The position numbers were made by a program, and so were the translations under genes. Source: Gigaspora rosea (taxonomy: Eukaryota > Glomeromycota > Glomeromycetes > Diversisporales > Gigasporaceae). From it: DNA of 64,000 nt. Every line of letters starts with the position of its first letter. Position 1 is the first letter of the stretch. Below the pieces are notes generated by a model, which worked only from the letters and a program-made list of their open reading frames with translations, made no database searches and was not told the origin of the DNA. Location: the NCBI GenBank assembly GCA_003550325.1, contig QKWP01000434.1, forward strand, positions 95,399 through 159,398, in the 5' to 3' direction. Shown here in pieces: positions 43,450 through 54,415 of the stretch.

Positions 43450-43637
43450 TTTTTTTTGTTCTCTTGCAGGGATTGAACCGGTGACCTTACGTTTAGCAAT
43501 CTGAGAGCATAACTACTTACACTATTGACTTGCAAATACTACAGGCCTATTTTTCAATTAATCTCTAGTGGGATTTGAACTCTAGATCTGCCACTTTGGG
43601 GTGACAACCAGACAGCTTTTCTATATCACCACACCCC
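43450..43637 (-). mobile_element. Dimeric tRNA-like SINE
   Basis: On the minus strand it begins GGGTGTGGTGATATAGAAAA, with a B-box AGTTCAAATCC near 43567. A second tRNA-like unit follows (AGTGTAAGTAGTTATGC, then CACCGGTTCAATCCC with its B-box), and the element ends in an A run (T-rich near 43450). The first head is shared with the long elements at 46549 and 62809. No clean target duplication was found. It is not a functional tRNA because the stems are imperfect and two units are fused. Confidence 0.65.
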
Positions 43638-45449
43638 TAAAGTTTTAAAATCTCTTAATAGTTCAATATAAAAAAAGCTATTGTTTTTTATAAAAATATA
43701 GTAATTTTTTATACTAAACTTTTTTTTTTGGCCAGCCTTGAAGGTTTAGTATAGAAAGAGTTAACTATATTTAATTAAATTTTTTTTTAATAATATTTGA
43801 AATAAAAATTATATTATAGTAGTATTTAATTTTATATTATAAAAAAAAGTTTAATTTATTATAATCTAAAAATAAACAAATTTAATAAAATTTTTAGTAA
43901 AAAAAAATTATTTAATAATTCTTGGCAAACTCTATAAATATTAGCTCTAACCTTCTGTTTTTAATACAATATTGTAGTTTATAAAAAGGATTACAACTTT
44001 TATTATTGCAACTTTTATGATTTCTTACAAAAATTAAAACTTGTATTAGAAGTGAAAATTTTTTTATAGATAGAAACATATACAGTTGTCCCCTTTTATA
44101 GTCAACTTTCTATAGTTACAATATCAATATAATTACTTTTTTTATTTTTACTAACTTTTTTTATATTATTTATACCATATCAGTGGATTGGCGTAATTGG
44201 GTCTTTTTTCAATAAACTGTTATACAAAAATTTGCTCCTAAGTAACGTTGAAAAACTAACAAACGAAGTACTTGTTACAACTAACAAAAGAGCCTTTTTT
44301 ACGCCTAGACAAGTTAAAAAACCAATAAAACTTAATAAAAGAGCTATGCTAAGCTGTAAAAAGAAGTATTTTTATTATTTGTTGAAATATTCAGGTGTTT
44401 TAGGATGGGTTGGGCATTGAAAAATGGTTGGTAACTATCAAGGGCAAATTCGGAAGCTAATTTTCAAAAAAATGGCCTTTTTAATATACTTTTGGCTTAT
44501 AATTAAATACATGAATTTCGTAATTTCTATATACTTAATTATAAATACAAAACTAGTTAAAAATGCCGTTTTTGTGAAAATTCGCTTTGTAATAAATTTT
44601 CGCATAAAATTTTTTGATAATCCTCGATCATGATTGGTCGAGCTGACATGTTACGCTGATCTACTGATATGCTTCTATATAGACATCTTTTATTAAATTA
44701 TACTATACAATATGTGTCTAAAAATAGGCTACTATAGTTAGATATTACTAGATATAGAAATTGATTCTGTAATAATCTACAGAAATTTGATTGGTAGTAA
44801 ATCATCAATTTTAGCATTTTTTTTAAATTTTTATAGCAAATTTGATACTTTTAACCATATTGGCTAATTTATGAAATTGGCCAATAACTTTTGATTTACT
44901 AGTTCATTTTGGATAATTTAACTACCAAAATATTCATCTTAGTAAAAGGATTCTAATAAATTCAAAATCATTAACTCCATTTATAGAATTTTAAAATAGT
45001 TTAAATTTTATATAATTTTAAAAAATTATAATTTATCGCTAGTGCAATATATTACTAGTATATCATTAGCCAAAAAATTTGCGATTAGTAAATAGGTATA
45101 ATATCTGATATTAATTGCTTATTGTACTGTATTATGGCGCTGACATTTATTATCTAATATTCATTTACTATAAGGACTTACCCCACCCCAGGTAAGATCT
45201 ATAAATAGAATTTTAACCAATCAAATTTAACTAAGATAAGATTTTTCTTTACCCACTACCCTCTAAAATATTATCTAATAAATGTTAGCGCTCTTATCTG
45301 TACCTTTTATACTATTCGTACAGGAAATATATGACTATTTGTTTATTTGTTTGATTACTTGCTTCCCTGCAATTTAGAATTTATCTTTACTTAAGATTTG
45401 TTACTTTATTAAATTTGCTATTTATAGAAGTGCACCTAAAAATCAAAAT
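43638..45449. other. AT-rich spacer with one old hairpin copy
   Basis: A diverged single copy of the 2.4-kb hairpin family lies near 44885-45000 (TTTACTAGTTCATTTTGGAT, TAGTAAAAGGATTCTAATAA). An ORF at 44232-44420 is Lys/Val-rich without a recognisable domain. Nothing else is assigned. Confidence 0.45.
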
Positions 45450-45840
45450 AGTATGGAAAGAGTAGCTATGGCAGTAGAAGTTAACAGAATAGAATTCAAA
45501 ATGATCAAAAAACAAGTGTTAAGTAGAAAAATCATGAATTTACTATTAGACATAGTTAGAAAAAATATATTAGAAAAAGATCAGACTATGTCTTTTATAC
45601 TGATGGTTCTTGGTACAAGGAGAAGAAAGGTATTAAAGATAGAATGGGTTCCACTTGTATACAAGTAGATAAAAAGGAGGAGATAGTAAATTTGGTAAAG
45701 TAAATCAAATAACCGATTGACCTTCATCGATAAGATCTGAATTGGTTGCAATTCTTTGTACATTGTTAGTAGTAAAATCTGATTCCGTAGTTGTAGTTAA
45801 GACAAATAGTTTAGTAGTAATTAGCAGTATTGAAAGTATG

Positions 45841-46549
45841 TTTTTTTTTTTAAGTTTAGAGGCCGTGTGCTATGGCCGAGATTTTATTATGAGTTATAGT
45901 GACGTAATATTTGTTACATGAATGAGGATACAACTAGCCATACGTGCACTTTTGGTGCCTAATTTAAGTAGTCCGCCCGAAGGTTCTACACTAGCTGCCA
46001 TACCTACAACCCAACTACGGGAATTGTCTATTTAAACCCTCTGGTTCATGGTCCTCCTATTACTACCGATGCACTACATTTAATGCAGATATTGTAGACC
46101 ACAACCCTTTTAAGTTCGACGACCTAAGGGCTACTTTACCCTCGCACAAGAGCCTACCGAAACAAATTCCATGTCCCATACATGTACCATTGCCCGGATT
46201 TGGTAACCGAGGCTACCTGCCCTTATTAGGTTCGTTCTGATCGTAGTATCCACCTTCTCTGGTACATACCGTAGGACCGATTTTCACTACCTCCTAACTC
46301 GGGTCTTGCCAAACGGGTTCTTGTGGGTTTTTTCCGGTTCCCTGGATTTGCGATGTAACACATACATCATTGCGCCCGCAGGCTCCCATTCAAGATGGTA
46401 GAACCAAGGTTACAGGTTTAGCGCCCAACCGCTCATAAGCCACAGTCACCGAACGCAGATTTAACTTCAAAACGTCGCCAGTGGGATTCGAACTGTCAAC
46501 CTGCCGCTTGGGGGTGACACCTTGACCACTTTTCTAAGGCGCCACACCC
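45841..46549 (-). mobile_element. Long tRNA-headed SINE-like retroposon inside the LINE relic
   Basis: On the minus strand it begins GGGTGTGGCGCCTTAGAAAA, with B-box AGTTCGAATCCC, and runs through a body shared with 62809-63585 (CAATTCCCGTAGTTGGGTTG; ATGGCTAGTTGTAT) to ATAATAAAATCTCGGCCATA and an A tail. The target duplication TATTGAAAGTATG (plus TTT) occurs at 45828-45840 and 46550-46562. It is about 710 bp and has no ORF. Confidence 0.85.
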
Positions 46550-47220
46550 TATTGAAAGTATGTTTAAGTCATGAAGTTTCAAAAAGAGTCTTAAATTGAA
46601 AACCCGGTCAATTCTTGACAAAATCTATAAGATAGTCCAAGTCAAAAATCTTTCTATAGAGCCTTATAAAATAAAGACTCACAATGGTATAGTATAAAAT
46701 AAACTTGCGAACAAGTTGGCAAAAAAAGCAGTGCACCTGAAAGAAGACTAGAAGTAGATATCTACTAACTCTACACATTAGAATGCATCTCTATGGTGAA
46801 ATGGAAAACAATCGACAACTGTCTGTGTAAGTTCATAATGCGGCTAAAGAGAAGAGCCTTTGAGAGAAAATGTCTCCTTTCAAGTAAAAGTCTAGCAGAA
46901 TATAATCAGAATAGTGATAAGCTAGACTGGTCTTACAGATAGGCAAGGCTTAAGGAATTAGAAAAAGTTAGATGTAGAGGAATGGAGAGCAGTTTCAAAT
47001 TAACTCTATAAATTAAAAGGATGTTCCAACTTCTCCCAATGTTAAATGAGTTGCATGTTCATAAACCTTGATTATATAAGTTGCCAAACTGCATTTTGTT
47101 CAAAGAAGAGACTAAGGAAACCATAAGACATTTAATTCGGTATTGTTTTGCGAAAAAAATGTAGCAGAAAATGGAAAACACAGTACTAAGTGCTGGATGG
47201 GCAGTGCTTTCGGATAGGGA

Positions 47221-47477
47221 TATACATGTTGGCAAAATCCCGACTTACTATAGTTTGGGATTTGTCCGTCATCCCAAATCCCAAATCCCAAATTCTAGTA
47301 TAACTAATATCTCAAAAACTTTATTAATAATCTTTATTTAAACAAATCATATATATTCTTATAGTTATAAATAATATATTTACAAAATATTAAGATTATT
47401 TATTTGATTTAATCTTTTATAAATAGCAATTGTTTTTTTATTATTTGGAATTTGTCCGGGTTTTGCTAGCATGTATA
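47221..47477. mobile_element. 257-bp hAT-type MITE at the tip of the 1.36-kb element
   Basis: TATACATGTTGGCAAAATCC and the complement of GGGTTTTGCTAGCATGTATA are inverted ends. The perfect 8-bp duplication GATAGGGA lies at 47213-47220 and 47478-47485. CCCAAAT is repeated internally. It landed 6 bases inside the terminal repeat of its host, which should have disabled that copy. Confidence 0.85.
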
Positions 47478-47813
47478 GATAGGGATGGTTAGGTTGGTTT
47501 AGGTTCGGTTTTGGTTCTAAAACCTTTAGGTTCTATTTTATAGACCTAAGAACTTGGTTTTTATAACTTAGGTTCCAAACCTGGTTTGGTTTAGGTTAAG
47601 TTCTAGAACCTGGTTCTGGAACCTGGTTCTGAAACCTGGTTCTGGAACCTGGTTCTTGAGCATGGTTCTGGAACCTGGTTTCGGAACCTGGTTCAGATTA
47701 ACAGTACATACTTACATGAATATACAAGGGCAATGTAGAAGTATGCGAGTAATTATGTACATACAATATAAAAAAAAATAGTATATAAATATAGTAAACA
47801 TATACACTATATA

Positions 47814-48377
47814 CTGTATGTTGCTGAAAATAAGCTACCTTTTTTTGCCGATTTTTAACAAAAAAAACCGTGGATAGCTTATTTTCAGGCTATTTACTAT
47901 TTTAAGTAATTTAAAACACAATAAAGGGGTAGCTTATTTTCGAATACAAAACTTTAATAAGTAAAATAAATAAATAAATATTTAAATAAATATGCTGTAG
48001 ACGATAAATAAATATGTTATAAACAATAAATAAATATGCAGAAAAAAATCGGGGTAACTTATAAAGCGATCGATGAACGTTGCTACATAGTAAAGTCTAA
48101 ATTTTACTAAGCAAATCGATTAAATTTTCAGAGTACGCGTATTTTGATCTGCTGAACAAGATTTCTTATGCGACTTTAATCGATTTGCTTAGTAAAATTT
48201 AGACTTTACTATGTAGCAATTTTCATCGATCGTAGGGGTAGCTTATTTTAGGAACTAAAAATTTTTGTAATTATCTTTTGGTGTGACAAAGGGGGTAGCT
48301 TATTTTCAGGTCAAAGGCGTTTTGAAAACTGGGGGGTAGCTTATTTTAGGAGGTAGCTTATTTTCGGCAACATACTG
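47814..48377. mobile_element. 564-bp TA-flanked MITE inside the 1.36-kb element
   Basis: CTGTATGTTGCTGAAAATAA and the complement of TTATTTTCGGCAACATACTG are inverted ends, flanked by TA at 47812-47813 and 48378-48379. The interior repeats GGGGTAGCTTATTTTC and carries a hairpin of TTGCTACATAGTAAAGTCTA modules (48075-48228), the module also seen at 36.9-37.4 kb. Confidence 0.85.
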
Positions 48378-49043
48378 TATATGGTCTAAAACTATTATGA
48401 ACCTAAAAACCTATTTGAACCTAAAAACCTAAAAACCTATTCGAATCTAAAAACCTATTTGAACCTAAAAAAGCTTTACGAACCTAAAAACCTAGGCTTC
48501 AAAATTAGAACCTGGTTTTTAAAAACTAGGTTCCAAAACTAGGTTCTTAGGTTCGAATCTAGGAACTTTACCAACCCTACTTTCGGACAAAGCAAGACTC
48601 TTGTTAAATGCCTGGGACTTAAGTAAAATCCTATTAAGTAATAGTAAGGAAGTTCATTTCAAGAAAAGAGAAGTTTATTTAAGAAGTCTTGTAGAAAGAG
48701 AGAAACTTGAGTTATTGTATAAAAAGGGGCTGTCTAGAAAGGATGCAAGAATTTGTATAGATGCGATTCTGTATGTAGTGCAAGAAAGTTTCTACTGTGA
48801 TATCTGGAAGGAGAGATGTAATGAAGTTATTAAGTGAGAAAAAGGAGTTAGTATAGAGAGATCATTGAAAAGAAAACACAAAGACTTTGAATTTCGAAAC
48901 AAGGAGCCACCTAATCTGGAACTTATAAAGGCTAAAAGAAAAGACAAATAGCAGAAAAAACAGAAGAAACAAGAGATAGAAAATTTATTGAATGAGTTAG
49001 TCGATAACTCAATATTAAGTCAAATAAGGGGTTCGTACATATA

Positions 49044-49478
49044 GTACCGGACAGCAAAAACCATCTATTTTTTTTTAGAGTGCCAAATTTGAGAATTTTA
49101 TAACAATTCTAATTGGCTAATTTTTTGTGTAACAAAATTTTGATTGGTTAAAAATATAAAAATGATTTTTTTATATAATAAGCGCCAAATTTTGGATTTT
49201 TATAATAAATATTAACCAATCAAATCACGAGTACATAATTAGCATCAATCTGATTGATCAATTGTTCTGCGCCAAATTTTTGCTTTACTATTAAAGTTGC
49301 TGAACTTTAAACCCTTATAACTTTTTTAAAAAGCAAGATATCAAAAATCTGTCTTACAGATTTGTAGTTTAGGTTACAAATAAAAAATTTTAAAAGGGAT
49401 TTTTAAAATAATTACTTGTTGTGAAGTTTTAGACTTTAAACAATGCCGAAAAAATGGATAGTTTTCATTGTCTGGTAC
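49044..49478. mobile_element. 435-bp TA-flanked MITE (TIR GTACCRGACA)
   Basis: GTACCGGACAGCAAAAACCA at the left corresponds to the complement of GGATAGTTTTCATTGTCTGG at the right, with TA at 49042-49043 and 49479-49480. It follows directly after the LINE relic. Its style resembles 3433-3777. Confidence 0.7.
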
Positions 49479-49669
49479 TATAGTAAGTTGGTAGATGCGA
49501 AAGTAGTTTTTTTTATATATAATTTTGGTTTGAAGGTAGCTGAGAACCTGAATATTCTCTCGTAGAAATATATAAGGAAAATTGTATGTAGCTGTGAAAC
49601 TATCAAACATCAGTGCAACAACCATATCTGAGCACTAGTGGAATAAGCCAAGTATTAGCCTATATTATA

Positions 49670-51501
49670 GCATATCCGCGGATTTTTGGAATTGGACCTT
49701 TTTTAGTACCCTCGATTTAGTATCAGCTGATTATCAGCTGATCATTTTGTACCCCAAAAATTACAAAAAAAACAAATTAATTTTTTATAAAACAATAGTT
49801 TTAATATACGTCAAACCAATCGCCCGACCTCAAAACCAATCACATCTTTCTAAGAAATTCTTTAAGTAAGAGTAATGTAAAAAAATAAGTACTACAAAAG
49901 ATTGTATACAAGATCCGGATCTTATATTTTTACTGATCTTAAAATCTATAATGAATCCAGTGTATAATATACAGCAAAATGGTTATATTATTGGCAAGAT
50001 AAGTACACATTTATTTTAATAGTCTGTGGCTCGTACATGGGCCTGATTCATTATCAAGAGTGATCTCGTATACAATCTTTTATGGTACATGTTGGTGTTG
50101 GCATTTAATAATTTTGTTCTAAAAGCGGTTTTACATGATCTTATTTAAGAAGCGTTGTTTTTTTTATTTATTTATATTTTTATTTTATTTGATTTAGGTC
50201 ACTGTTAGAGAAATTGATTAAGGTTGCCATTAAAGGGTCATTGTTGGAGTTCAAATCGTTAAGTTATAAGAGGTCGTTTCTAATATTTTCAATTAGTTGT
50301 AGTTAGTACCGTAGTGTAGTAATTAGATTGTCGTGGTGCTTTAGATTGTAGTTAGTGTTGTTAATTAAGTAGTATTTAGTTTTTTTATTAGGTCTTTGTT
50401 AGTACTGTTTTCTGTTTTAAAATCCTGAATAAAATTAAATAGGCGTAACCGAAGAAAATTGGTTTTTTTGATAAACATTCACTGGTAAACGATTATGTAA
50501 ATAAGTATACGCTTTAAAAAAATAAAATTTGTAGTCGCTTCTTTTGAAATAAATACGTCACTTATTTTATTTGAATCAGACGTCGAAAGTAATTAATATT
50601 GACAAATAAAAATTTCATTTTCATGCTTTTAACTACATATTACATGTTGCCTCCCGACCCAAAATTATTACCGAATTCAGTGTAGTATTCTTAGTATCTG
50701 AAAGGTTCAAAGAAATCAGCGTGGTGTTTTGTAAAATGTATTTGGATATTTTTTTACCTTCTGATCCAAGGATATTACCGAAAAGACTGTGCTCTTGCAA
50801 GTACATATGCTAGTCATTTTCCTCCTGATACAAAGTTATTATTTGGAAATTCAATATAGGCGTTCTTGCAAAGTTCATTTAAAAATGCTTACTACTTTCT
50901 GAACCAAAGTTACTACTTGGAAGGTTCAAAAAAATCAGCGCGGCAAAATACATTTCCACCTTCTGATCCAAGGCTATTACCAGATAGTCTGTGGTATTCT
51001 TGCAAAGTGCATCTGAACTCCTTCTGAACCAAGATTACTACTGGGAAAATCCAAAAGAAAACAGATAGTATTCTTGTAAATTGCACCCACCTTTTTTTTT
51101 GTTCCAAGGTTATTACTGGCAATAGCCTCTTCTAAGCCAAAGTTATTACTGGAAGATTTGAAGAAATCAGTCTTTTGATCCAAGATTATTACCGCGAAAT
51201 AGTGGGGTGTCCTTGTGAAGTGCATCTGCATGTACCTTTCCTATAGGAGAGTTTATATGAAGTCAGTGTTGTTCTTGGAAACACACCTAATTATTTTTCT
51301 CTCAACATTCAGATTCACGGTCTTGCAACGTGCTAAAATTTATATAAAAAATATACTATAGTACTACGTAGCGTGCAGCGTTTAGTTTAGGTTGATTGAT
51401 TTGATTGGTTAATTATGAGTGTCAAATTAGTTGACGCTCCCTGTGATCATTTTTGGGGTGCGTCAAAATAATTACCAATTCCAGAAATCCGTGGATATGG
51501 T
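49670..51501. mobile_element. 1.8-kb TIR element containing a tandem array
   Basis: CATATCCGCGGATTTTTGGA at the left and the complement of TTCCAGAAATCCGTGGATAT at the right are inverted ends of about 26 bases near TA dinucleotides. The inner left part has a short ATCAGCTGATTATCAGCTGAT palindrome; the inner right part has GATCATTTTTGGGGTGCG against a matching left TGATCATTTTGTACCCC. The centre holds the array at 50645-51240. Confidence 0.65.
50645..51240. repeat. Degenerate tandem array, unit about 75-110 bp
   Basis: About seven or eight units carry CTTCTGATCCAAGGTTATTA, then GG(A/C)AGGTTCAAAGAAATCAG, and TATTCTTGCAAAGTGCATCT. On the minus strand parts stay open and give repeated SSNNLGSEG and QMHFARTP peptides (51231-50913). 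Whether this ever was protein is uncertain. Confidence 0.65.
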
Positions 51502-51608
51502 TAGCTTTGAGTTCATATCTGATATAATCTTTATGTAAACTGCTAATAAAGTAGAGTATGGTTGTTAAGTTAAAAAAAAATTATATAAATCTAGATCGTT
51601 CTTATAAT

Positions 51609-52011
51609 TAGTGTTTGTAGTCGACCATGATTTATCGACTCGACTAAGCCAATATTCAAAAATCGGCTTAGTCGGCTAAGTCAAAGTTGATCACCCTAAT
51701 TGTGCTTTCAGAAGTTATCAGAGATTTTCTCATATTTATTCTCAATCTTGCTCATATTTTTGTCGTTGATTTTCTTTTCAGAATTTTTAAAATTTTTTAA
51801 TTCCATAATTCTATATATACCAATCTCTTTTATACTAAGGAGGAGTAATCTAAATCACCGAATCGAATTGGTCTGACCTGAATTTGTATGGTTACTGTAA
51901 TTTTTAATATAATCTAACATAAAATCGACTAAGTCGATTTTTTGAAAAATCGGCTGACTAAGTCGGCTAAGTCGATAAAATCGACTAATGCAAAATCGAC
52001 TACAAACACGA
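51609..52011. mobile_element. 403-bp hAT-type MITE (TIR GTGTTTGTAGTCGA)
   Basis: TAGTGTTTGTAGTCGA and the complement TCGTGTTTGTAGTCGA are the ends. The perfect 8-bp duplication CTTATAAT lies at 51601-51608 and 52012-52019. CGACTAAGTCG / CGGCTTAGTCG motifs repeat near both ends. There is no ORF. Confidence 0.85.
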
Positions 52012-52550
52012 CTTATAATCTAGTAATTAGATTTTAATAATTTTAGGTTTGTTAAAATCCTCTTTTTAAGAGGATCATTTTGGTAGTTAAATTATCTAAA
52101 ATGGTTTAATAGATCAAAAGTTAGATAATACAGTATTAAAATTTTTTATTAATTTATATATAAATATTTTGCGCAACTTGATTGGCTAATAAGGTGTCAG
52201 GTGTAGGTGGTGGGGTAGCCTCTTAAGAGATAGAAATCACCTGATTTACAATAGCTCCCTTATACAATATTGATGGTCTTTCCTGTTTGGAATTAGTGGT
52301 ATTCAATTTTTACCCACTATTATTATATTTATTTATATAATAATTTGTAAGATACTTATATAGATAATTATAGATACAGATATATAGTAGTTATTTTGAA
52401 CTATATATTATCTTATTATTAATTTATATACAATGAATACTTAATGATATAATTGTACATATAGGTAAATAAAGTTATATATAAAGTATAATAGTAATTA
52501 GTTGAACAATTATTCTTACCTGTTATTATTATTATTTTTAACAGATATGG
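52012..52550. other. Spacer with fragments of two repeat families
   Basis: 52020-52130 is a one-armed copy of the 2.4-kb hairpin family (TTTTAGGTTTGTTAAAATCC). 52196-52262 is a fragment of the 37.66-kb MITE (GTGGGGTAGCCTC...AATCACCTGAT). The rest is AT-rich. Confidence 0.5.
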
Positions 52551-52554
52551 TATA

Positions 52555-52705
52555 GGCTTTTACTATTTGTTGGGTTTAATAACAATCGACAAAATATATT
52601 GCTCACTCAAGAATTATTAATTGATGAAATTCATAAATTGCATATTTAGCTATTTAATGAAATTGTTAAAGTAATTGATATAGAACCTGTAGTTATACCT
52701 AGGGG
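52555..52705 (+). pseudogene. Possible MULE transposase fragment
   Basis: One frame reads LLFVGFNNNRQNILLTQELL followed by IDEIHKLHI, a stop, and NEIVKVIDIEPVVIP. This resembles the part of FAR1/MULE transposases just before the first catalytic Asp block. It ends at the insertion of the hAT MITE at 52706, and I do not find its continuation with confidence. Confidence 0.4.
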
Positions 52706-52957
52706 CAGTGTTGTCACTTGGACACTTTTTGGACATTTTGAACATTTTTTCAAATTAAAATTATTTAAAATTTTATTAAGATAATCTATTTTAATTTTTT
52801 TACCAATGAGTTCAGCACCTAAAAAAATATATAATTATATATTTTTTTAAATTACTTTATTGATTAGTTAAACATGGGACATAGGCTTGGACAATTTTGG
52901 TCAATCTTGGACGTTGGACAAAAAACATAGTATGGACACATCCAAGTGACAACACTG
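52706..52957. mobile_element. 252-bp hAT-type MITE (TIR CAGTGTTGTCACTTGGA)
   Basis: CAGTGTTGTCACTTGGACAC and the complement of ATCCAAGTGACAACACTG are inverted ends. The perfect palindromic 8-bp duplication CCTAGGGG lies at 52698-52705 and 52958-52965. TTGGAC motifs are subterminal. Confidence 0.85.
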
Positions 52958-52979
52958 CCTAGGGGTTAGTAGGGACAAC

Positions 52980-53270
52980 TTAATAGTTACACAAGTTAAT
53001 TAGTAGCACAAAATCTGTCATTCGTATGTACATCATATGATTTTTATATATATTGCTTTAATCAATCAAAAATCTTATATAACGAAACTTTTTTTTTTAA
53101 ATAACCTATCTGCCAAGATTTTTTTTTTCGAAACCTGAAATATATGTAAGTAACTAACTAAATATTTAAAAATTTTATACCTGTTTTTTTTTAATATTAA
53201 AAATTGAATTATATACCTATATACAATATTATAAAAAAAATGTGCACAAAGGTAAGATAAATATATGAGC
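52980..53270 (+). repeat. Direct repeat, copy 1 (partner 57283-57550)
   Basis: Shares with copy 2, in the same orientation, GTTACACAA...TTTAATTAGTA-like, ATAACCTATCTGCCAAGATT followed by a T run and TCGAAAC, and TGAATTATATA near the end. The two copies flank the region with the MULE pseudogene. Confidence 0.6.
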
Positions 53271-53985
53271 AACATCAAGAAAAAATGGAACTTTGGTTAT
53301 ATAAAACTTATATAACTGAAGTCTATTTTTTCTAGAGGACCTTGATTTGGCACTTTGTTAGCTTAAAATTTGGGCTTGAGATAATAGAGCTAAGAGTGTA
53401 TTTGGGAAGGCATTCACTCTATCCAACCTCAAGATTCTTGTTCAGGTATTTCAAAACAAACTAGTAAAGATGAAAAGAAAAAAAACCCAGATCTTATAGA
53501 TTTGCTATTTAATCATTTGCAAAATGGCTTAGAATATAATAAAAAAACAAGAAAGAAAGGTCAATGTTTTGCTTGAACAAAATTAAAAATCCTTTATTGA
53601 TAAGTAGTATGTATGTATAATGTTTTTATATAATGGCAATGAAATTAATTTTAATTAATTTATGTTTAGGTGGGCAGACCAGAAATAACTAGGCATATTG
53701 CAATTCGAATAGACAACCTTGAATTTTGAATCAGTTGAAAGTAGTTATTCAGTTGGATAATACAATCTTAAAGTTTGCTATAGCAAGGTTTATAATAAAA
53801 ATAGGTACTTGAACAATAAAACATATAATAATTTTATAATTTTATGATAAACTTTTTTTTTAAAAAATCAGTTTTTTATAAAAAGAATTTAAAAATAAAT
53901 CTAAAAACCAATTATTATATTGTTTTATTTAATTTATATAAAAGAATTCTAATTCAAATATATTTGAAAATTTTAGAAAACCCAT
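53271..53985. other. AT-rich sequence with a short Lys-rich ORF relic
   Basis: Near 53440-53575 one frame gives SGISKQTSKDEKKKNPDLID and a Lys-rich continuation, possibly decayed coding sequence. The remainder shows nothing. Confidence 0.35.
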
Positions 53986-53989
53986 AACC

Positions 53990-54415
53990 CATTTTTGTTA
54001 CAGTTTTATTTAAATAAATTATTATATTTAATGTTTAAACCGAAAATAATTAAGATACCAATAACAAAATAAAAGGGATAGGACTGAATATTATATAGTC
54101 TTATTACCTTTTTTTGCTATAGATGTTCCCAATTAATTTTATATAACACTTATATTCGTTAATAACTTTAAACTTGCTGTTTCGATTAAAACTATATATC
54201 AAAAATCTGATATGGTTGATTGTGTTTAAATAAACTTATTTTCTATTTTTGTTACAATATTTATTTAAATAAATTATTATATATAAATTGTTTAAAATGA
54301 AAAATAATTAGGATGCCCATAGCAAAAGAAGGGGATCGGGCTATATGCTATATCTTATCATATTTTTTTTGCTATGAACATTCCCAATTAATTTTATGTA
54401 AGCTTATGTTATTGA
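53990..54415. repeat. Tandem duplication of a ~170-bp unit
   Basis: 53990-54165 and 54243-54410 share TTTATTTAAATAAATTATTA, GAAAATAATTA(A/G)GAT, (A)TAGCAAAA-like, AAAGGG(A)ATAGG, TTTTTTGCTAT and TTCCCAATTAATTTTAT in order. About 80 bases separate them. Confidence 0.65.

Larger units (their letters stand above)
47215..48579. mobile_element. 1.36-kb hAT-type element in the LINE relic
   Basis: The left end TAGGGATGGTTAGGTT and the complement of the right end (TAGGGTTGGTAAAGTT) are inverted. The target duplication CTTTCGGA is perfect at 47207-47214 and 48580-48587. GGTTCTGGAACCT repeats (47598-47695) and GAACCTAAAAACCTATT repeats (48400-48500) are subterminal arrays. No transposase is present. 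It contains two younger elements. Confidence 0.85.
45450..49030 (+). pseudogene. LINE 3' relic (RNase H and C-terminal zinc region) in three pieces
   Basis: 45450-45827 carries YFTDGSWYKEKKG (RNase H first Asp) and a SELVAILCTLL segment (Glu). 46550-47214 carries IKTHNG...NKLANKLAKKAV (the last RNase H motif, with the usual Asp replaced) and CILCKEETKETIRHLIRYC (C-x2-C..H..C finger). 48580-49030 carries the end (LLSNSKEVHFKKREVYLRSL; IWKERCNEVI). The intervening DNA is later insertions (45841-46549 and 47215-48579), since removing them with one target copy rejoins the frames approximately. The same domain order is seen at 59374-61441. Stops occur in each piece. Confidence 0.7.

Noticed and set aside
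43450-43637. A genuine tRNA gene
   Set aside because: The A- and B-boxes look right, but the stems do not close well, two units are fused and an A tail follows, so it is a SINE. The same applies to the heads at 46549 and 62809.
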